From assembly GCA_030068145.1 (NCBI GenBank), contig JAPJBO010000325.1, positions 1 through 64,000 of the forward strand: a DNA stretch of 64,000 nt, given 5' to 3'. The notes beneath the pieces were generated by a model. The model worked only from the letters and a program-made list of their open reading frames with translations. It was not told the DNA's origin and did no database searches. The stretch comes from Diplonema papillatum (Eukaryota; Euglenozoa; Diplonemea; Diplonemida; Diplonemidae). The stretch's first letter is position 1; every line of letters begins with the position of its first letter. Both the position numbers and the translations under genes were made by a program. Positions 55,016 through 64,000 of this stretch are shown here, in pieces.

Positions 55016-56314
55016 AAATCCCCGGGGGCAAGGATAGAGGAAGGAAATTGGGTGGGGGGGGGGCAAGGGGGAGCGGGGGGAGGTCGCGTCCATTCTTTCT
55101 GTTTTAACGTTTTCTCGGCGGGTACCGGGGAAGTAGCTATGCCGTTACAAAGCATGCCCCACGACCCTCCAGTACTTGGTGCGGAGTGTGTAAGGACGTG
55201 GGGTTTGAACGGAACAGCCCCGAACAGTAGATAGTACGTGCTTTATCACGTGCTCTGTGCCCGGCAGTGGGGTTTTTTACATCAGCGCCAGCTTGGAAGG
55301 AAATGCTCGACAACAGCTGCCAGACAAAGAACCGAAGGGATCCCAAGTGCTGTGTAACTACCGAACCACGTGTGGAACGGACGTGAGGTCATGCGGGTCT
55401 ACCCCAACACGACAAATCACAAACACAACAAATCAAAAGTCCTGAGTGAGAAAACAACTTGGTGGAAGCGAAGAACAAATGTTTGTATTGTATTTTCCCC
55501 TCTACCTCTATATGTCCTCCCTTCCATTCGGAGTCAAAGCAGCTACGTCGAGTATTCTTGTTCTGAATGCCGTTTTAGAGAAGCATCGGGTACATGAATG
55601 ATGTTCTCTGCCAACACTGCAACACTCCAACGGGGACTGTCATTCTGAAAACACGCATGTATTACAAGAACCCCCCAAAGAGGTGTATACTCGAGGGCTA
55701 CAATTGTTTGCCTTACGATTTTCACCACTCATCATTCTGACTGATGCTGGCCGTGCTGTTACTACGTTTTTCAGTGCGAAAGGCGCAAAGGTTCCAACTC
55801 CGGAAATGTTCTTTTCTTTTCCTAACGAAGGGAAGAGGCAAGACCGCCTTCGAACGTTGCTTTTTTGAGCTGAACCACACCCTGAAGAGCGCGTGTGTGC
55901 AGCTCTGACGCATTAACCGAGTTTTTCGACGACTTTTTGACCGCGATTTGCTTCGACGAAGAGAACCATACCCAAATTTATGCGCATGGTTCGGGTAGTA
56001 AGACCCTCTGAAGTTCAGTGATCGGGTGCCATCTGTGGCGTGTCGAGTAGCCGTCTTCTGTTACTTGTGCCGCACTCTGTGATGTTGTGCGTACTCGTCG
56101 TGTTTTGTGCTCAGTGCTCTCGGTGCTGCCGTGGATTGTGCAACGTGATCTCGTGTCTCTTGTGATGTGTCAGTGAATTTTATGGTCGTATGCCGTGTGC
56201 GTGGTTTGTGCATTGTGATCTGGTGCTGGAACGTTGGCACAGCCTACGTCTGCCAATGAGCACTGCGCGACCGCACGACCACACTCGAGACTAATGTGCT
56301 ACCTTCCTGCTACG

Positions 56315-56470
56315 CCCCTCCCTGCGCTAGTACGGCTTTCCTTCCTTCCTCTACTACGCCCCTCCCTGCGCTAGTACGGGAGGAGGCGTAGTAGAGGAAG
56401 GAAGGAAAGCCGTATTAACGCAGGGAGGCGCGTAGCAGAGGAAGGAAGGAAAGCCGTACTAGCGCAGGGA
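56315..56470. repeat. Head-to-head copies of the 44 bp minisatellite unit
   Basis: The left half carries the unit in reverse (CGCCCCTCCCTGCGCTAGTA), the right half forward (GGAAGGAAGGAAAGCCGTA). Together they form an almost perfect inverted repeat about 1 kb left of the main array. Confidence 0.85.
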
Positions 56471-57411
56471 GGCGATACGTTGCGGCCGACGGTAGCCAGA
56501 ATAGAGTACCAGCTGGGTACTGTGAAGTAGGTGCGCGACGAGACTGCCAGTTTTGATATCATTGTGCCCAGCCATCTTCCGGAGAAGTGGACTTGTGTGT
56601 TTTAGCTTGCCACCCGCAAACCTCAATGTCAGGGGTTTCCGGATACGCGGGTTGGTCCTCTGAACAGAGCTTACCAGCGGGAGAGCTACAAAGAGTATCC
56701 TTCGAGGAGGGAGCGGTAGCAGCGGCCACTCCGGCTCTCTTTTTTAGTCCTAACAATCTTGCGGGTTGCCCTTCAATGTATTGCGCAGGCTAAAAAGATG
56801 TAGGCAGCGTGTTTTGGTGGTTGATCAGGATTCCTTACCTGAACATACACAGGGTAAATACAAGTGGGAAACCGATCAACCGGCACGCACAAACAAAACG
56901 AAGCGCCTGTCTTTTTCGCGGCAATCTTCACCACCCTCCACTTTTTCCGCACCCCTTTCGTTCCTGCAGTATTTTTCGCGTTCTTCATACGTATGTCTAT
57001 CCTCGAAAAAAAAAAGAAGAAAAAAACAGAGGCGTTTGCTTTTGGCTCTTTTTCTGCGTTGGTTGGTAGTTCGTGCGTTCTTCAGAATACTAGCCGTGCA
57101 TCGAGTGTTGGGGTATTGTGATCGTTAGAGTTGATGCTGAAGTAGCTGATGCAGTGATCCAAGTGAGTGACGGCACAGGTGTTCATGACGATGTCTGGGA
57201 AACAGGCTCACAATGACGAGACTTTCACGCAGTTCGTGCTGATGGAGTGTGAACCGTTTAGACTCTCATGATATGCACCGCAGAAGTATTGCGAGCGCCG
57301 CCACAATCATCGCTGTCTTGACTGCTGACACATGATCCGCTGAATGTGTCCTTGGCTTAGATCACTAAACACTGCAGATAAGACTCCAACGTAAGATTTG
57401 AACTCAAGAAT

Positions 57412-57850
57412 ACTAGCGCAGGGAGGGGCGTAGTAGAGGAAGGAAGGAAAGCCGTACTAGCGCAGGGAGGGGCGTAGTAGAGGAAGGAAGGAAAGCCGTA
57501 CTAGCGCAGGGAGGGGCGTAGTAGAGGAAGGAAGGAAAGCCGTACTAGCGCAGGGAGGGGCGTAGTAGAGGAAGGAAGGAAAGCCGTACTAGCGCAGGGA
57601 GGGGCGTAGTAGAGGAAGGAAGGAAAGCCGTACTAGCGCAGGGAGGGGCGTAGTAGAGGAAGGAAGGAAAGCCGTACTAGCGCAGGGAGGGGCGTAGTAG
57701 AGGAAGGAAGGAAAGCCGTACTAGCGCAGGGAGGGGCGTAGTAGAGGAAGGAAGGAAAGCCGTACTAGCGCAGGGAGGGGCGTAGTAGAGGAAGGAAGGA
57801 AAGCCGTACTAGCGCAGGGAGGGGCGTAGTAGAGGAAGGAAGGAAAGCCG
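57412..57850. repeat. 44 bp minisatellite, about ten units
   Basis: Unit: ACTAGCGCAGGGAGGGGCGT followed by AGTAGAGGAAGGAAGGAAAG and CCGT. The copies are practically identical, so the array is young or homogenised. Confidence 0.95.
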
Positions 57851-59049
57851 AAAAGGAAACGGCCGCTCCCGTTCAGGAACGTGGCGGTCAACGAACTTGC
57901 AGAACTGGAGTCGAAGGCAGCACAGTGCCACAACCCCGTCCGCTCTGTCCTGTGGATGACCGTCTCCACGAGCTCGTGTTCAGCGCAAGCCCCAAGCCCC
58001 AAGGTGCACCACGCCTTGATGCTTTAGTTCGTGAAATCGGCAGCCACTTGACCCGTAGGCCCGTAGCACTGCAGCACCGGTGTAGCAGGCTTTCCTCAGT
58101 ACACTTGTGCTCGCAATAATTAGAAGAGCCTTTACGACAATGGTAACCCGGAGACTCTAATCCCACGGAACCCAAAGCGAACTTACATGTAAGGGGTGTC
58201 GCTGCTCCTCCCGCCATTGATTCGTCCTGAAGTAGCCTCAGCCTCCGTTGCACAGTAGAGAAAACCCCAAACCCACCAGTACGTATTAGCTTTAAAGAAC
58301 CCATTCGACGAAGGTCACCCGGAGACTCTAAAGTCCCGGATTCTCAAGCGAACTATAACTCTAAACAAAAAGCAAACAACTGTAGTTTCAGAACGTTTTG
58401 TGCAACCTTCTATCAACAACCTCTCTTGTTGACAGGATATCAGGAAATTCCGCAAGCAAAAAGAAAAAGACGGGGTGTGAAAAAGTATAAAAGCAAAGCC
58501 AGAAGAAGTCCCCCTCCTCACTCCACAAAAAAAAAAAAAAAAATCTTCGGGATCGACGGTAACACAAAAGAATACAAGTAGCCGCTCCTCTCCCGCGCTC
58601 TTCTTATTTATTTCTACATCGGGTCTTCCTTGGTTCTTTTTTTATAGTCTTTTTCTTTTTTGTTTTAAATCGTCAGCTTTTTTTTTTTTACTTCTCTCTT
58701 CCTTTGTTTTCATCGTCTTTTTTTCCATCTCGGATCTTGCGAAGAGAGATCCCAGACCGAAAAAGAAGGCCGCAGCCCCTCGTTCCGGCTGTTGACAGCA
58801 GGTGCTGATTTCGGTGTCGCGCACGGTGGTGGCTGAGAGTCCGACAGGAGTCAAGCAGCGTTTTGATCAAATCGCGAACACCTCGCCCTTCCCTCTCCCC
58901 CGCCGCCTCCGGAAAACAGGGGGAACGTCCACCGGTACCCCCCATTCACGACGGACATAAAATAATTAAAGCGCGCGAAAACAACAAGAAATACTTCCAT
59001 CCCAAAACGAAAGTACCGCTGCAAGACAGCAACAAACCCTAACAAAAAA

Positions 59050-59096
<47 letters not shown>

Positions 59097-59928
59097 CCTA
59101 GGAAAAGAACTAAGCCGAACTAGCGTGTTGCCTACTACTACACACATCCGTTGCAAACATCCCAGTGCAAACGGCTCTTAAAAAAAGAAGAAGAAAAGAA
59201 AAGAAATACATACCCGGCGACTTTTAATCCTCCCCGGGATTTCAAAGCGAAGTTTCGCTCTGAACTGTACGGCACAAAGCAAGTCCGAGTACGAAAAGAG
59301 GTCTGCAACAAATATATAAAAAGGATAGCACGTGGCATACTAAAGCGTGCAGCCTCCCGCACATCCCGCCGACCCCCCCCTCCCCGGAACCGCCAAAGAG
59401 CGTGTGAAACTCCAGACATCACCGCCCCGGGGACGATCCGACTCGCTTGCCGATCGATCACACAAGCCCAGCACGAAAAAGAAGAAGAAGGAGCATACAC
59501 TGTAACCAAACGGCACGAGGAGTCTCGCCGTTCTTATCACTCATAACACGAAAATAAACACAGAAAAAGGGTGCGCGGGGCAAACAGCAAGACAGACGCA
59601 CCCTAAGAACAAGCCCTGTTCACCGACAGGTCACCCGTGAAGACATACAACTGCGGAATTCCGAGAGAACCTTTCACTCTGAAAAAAGAAGCAAAAAGTC
59701 TGTTGGCCGGAAGCACAGAAAAGAGAGAGAAGCCATAAATACCAAAAGAGCAACACCCTTTTCCACTCTAAAAAAAAAGAAGGAGGCCAACATTCCGTTG
59801 TCCGAGGTCCCCTTTCGCGGTCCTCTCCCGAAAGACGTAGAGAGAGAGAGAGAGAGAGAGAGAGAGCACTACCGTCCACGGGAGTTGCACAATTTGCATC
59901 CGCTCCGCTCTGCACCGCTGCTTGCGCC

Positions 59929-60812
59929 ATGCGTCACTATAATGACAAGGACCTTCGGGAGGTCGAGACGCAAGTGCAAGGGCTCGCTGAGCACGACGGG
60001 GGTCCCCGGTTCTATTTCAAAGAAGACGCATCGGCGGACGTGGACATGTCGCCGGCGCACGCGGCTTCGCCGAAAATGCGGAAGTTCGAGCAAAAGGACG
60101 TCATCGGAGGCGGCGCATACGGCATGGTGCTGAAGTGCTGGGACGACGTGCACCGCCACGAGGTCGCCATCAAGAAGATCGACTGGTCCACCATAGAACG
60201 GGAGATCCGGAGGGTCATCAGAGAGGTTCGCATCCTCCGCCACCTGCAGCACCCGAACCTGATCAGGCTCGTCGGCCTCTACGCCCAGGAAACGACGGTG
60301 GGGAAGGATTCCCAGGACAATCAGTCGTCGTCCAACTCGTACGCGCGACCGTATGCCGTTGCCCCGTACAACCTCTTCATCGTCACCGAACTCATGGACA
60401 GTCCCCTCTCGCAGCTGATCCACGAGCATTCGAAGACTTGGCACGAGAGCCGGCATACAAAGGGGCAGTACAAGATAGAGCACGTCATCTGGCTCGTGCA
60501 CCAGATGCTCCACGGGTTGCACGGGCTGCACTCGGCGAGGATTGTGCACCGAGACATCAAGCCCCACAACATGCTGGTCAACCTGTCCGATACCACCCTT
60601 CGGATCTGCGACTTCGGGCTTTCGCGCGCCTCGCAGCCGTCGAACAACGTGTCGCACTACGTTGTGACGAGGTATTACAGGGCCCCGGAAATCGTGTACG
60701 GCTCGTCCACCCTCGACCCGTGCATCGACATCTGGGCTGCCGGCTGCGTCGCCGCCGAGCTCCTCATCGGCGAGCCCCTTTTCGCCATCGACTCGACGAC
60801 CGTCGACGGCAA
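59929..60812 (+). CDS. MAP-kinase-like Ser/Thr protein kinase, first exon
   Basis: The ATG at 59929 is followed by a 48-residue lead and a CMGC/MAPK-type kinase domain. GGGAYGMV is the Gly loop; HEVAIKKID has the ATP-binding Lys; IVHRDIKPHNMLVN is the catalytic loop; ICDFGLSRA is the DFG; then VSHYVVTRYYRAPE and DIWAAGCVAAELL. The activation lip reads S-H-Y where classical MAPKs have T-x-Y. An insert of about 25 residues rich in Ser/Asn/Gln follows helix C. The exon ends ...VDGK at donor AA|GTATGC (60813, phase 2). The C-terminal lobe end (subdomains X-XI) is not in the window, so the next exon lies beyond repeats to the right or is lost. Role: phosphorelay kinase; substrate unknown. Confidence 0.82.
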
Positions 60813-60836
60813 GTATGCCACCGCCCATTTTCACTG

Positions 60837-64000
<3,164 letters not shown>

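Larger units (their letters stand above)
55016..59928. other. Intergenic, repeats and kinase leader
   Basis: R3 (55280-55560), inverted 44 bp-unit block (56315-56470), R4 (56742-56925), minisatellite (57412-57850), R1 (57905-58190 and 58295-58370). From 58500 the DNA turns A/T-rich with (GA)n at 59057-59093 and 59839-59867, the second ending about 60 bp before the kinase ATG. That part is probably the kinase promoter and 5' leader. No other exon is seen. Confidence 0.5.

Overview
The window is nuclear DNA of a eukaryote. A few compact GC-rich coding exons with GT..AG introns lie in a large excess of interspersed repeats, long (TG)n and (CT)n tracts, tyrosine-recombinase retroelements and LINE pieces. 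The organism cannot be named from the sequence alone. An apparent selenoprotein of the Sep15/SelM family, no sign of a dinoflagellate spliced leader, a TVP15/COPI-associated-like membrane protein and a yeast-type glycerol-phosphate acyltransferase would fit a unicellular phytoplankton lineage (haptophyte, pelagophyte or similar). That placement is inference.

Host genes, left to right on the + strand unless stated: (1) a secreted Sep15/SelM-like protein, 686-1270, with an in-frame TGA where a paralogue has Cys; (2) its Cys paralogue, 4852-5442; (3) a CAP-domain (GAPR-1-like) gene whose exons I place at 7472-8264, 16593-17185 and 26850-29195, so it spans about 21.7 kb; (4) a glycerol-3-phosphate acyltransferase, 30507-32111; (5) one orphan exon of a short-chain dehydrogenase on the - strand, 36332-36545; (6) a four-pass COPI-associated/TVP15-like membrane protein with exons 42829-43094, 44069-44241 and 54552-55015, joined by a 10.3 kb intron; (7) the first exon of a MAP-kinase-like gene, 59929-60812.

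The two largest genes are large because their introns are packed with retroelements. CAP intron 1 holds one DIRS/PAT-like element (8531-15313). CAP intron 2 holds pieces of a LINE with reverse transcriptase and RNase H, and a second DIRS-like element (19093-23877), all separated by (TG)n tracts. Intron 2 of the membrane-protein gene holds an 88 bp palindromic satellite and two more DIRS-like elements (46901-51167 and 51254-53991) lying in (CT)n tracts. Each DIRS-like family is bounded by a left sequence A and a right sequence B. These also occur without any body as 0.2-0.4 kb solo A-B units, and they join through a very short core that matches the microsatellite.

The remaining intergenic DNA is a mosaic of at least five short repeat families, minisatellites, and fragments of SSU and LSU rRNA genes. 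A second LINE copy runs off the right edge.
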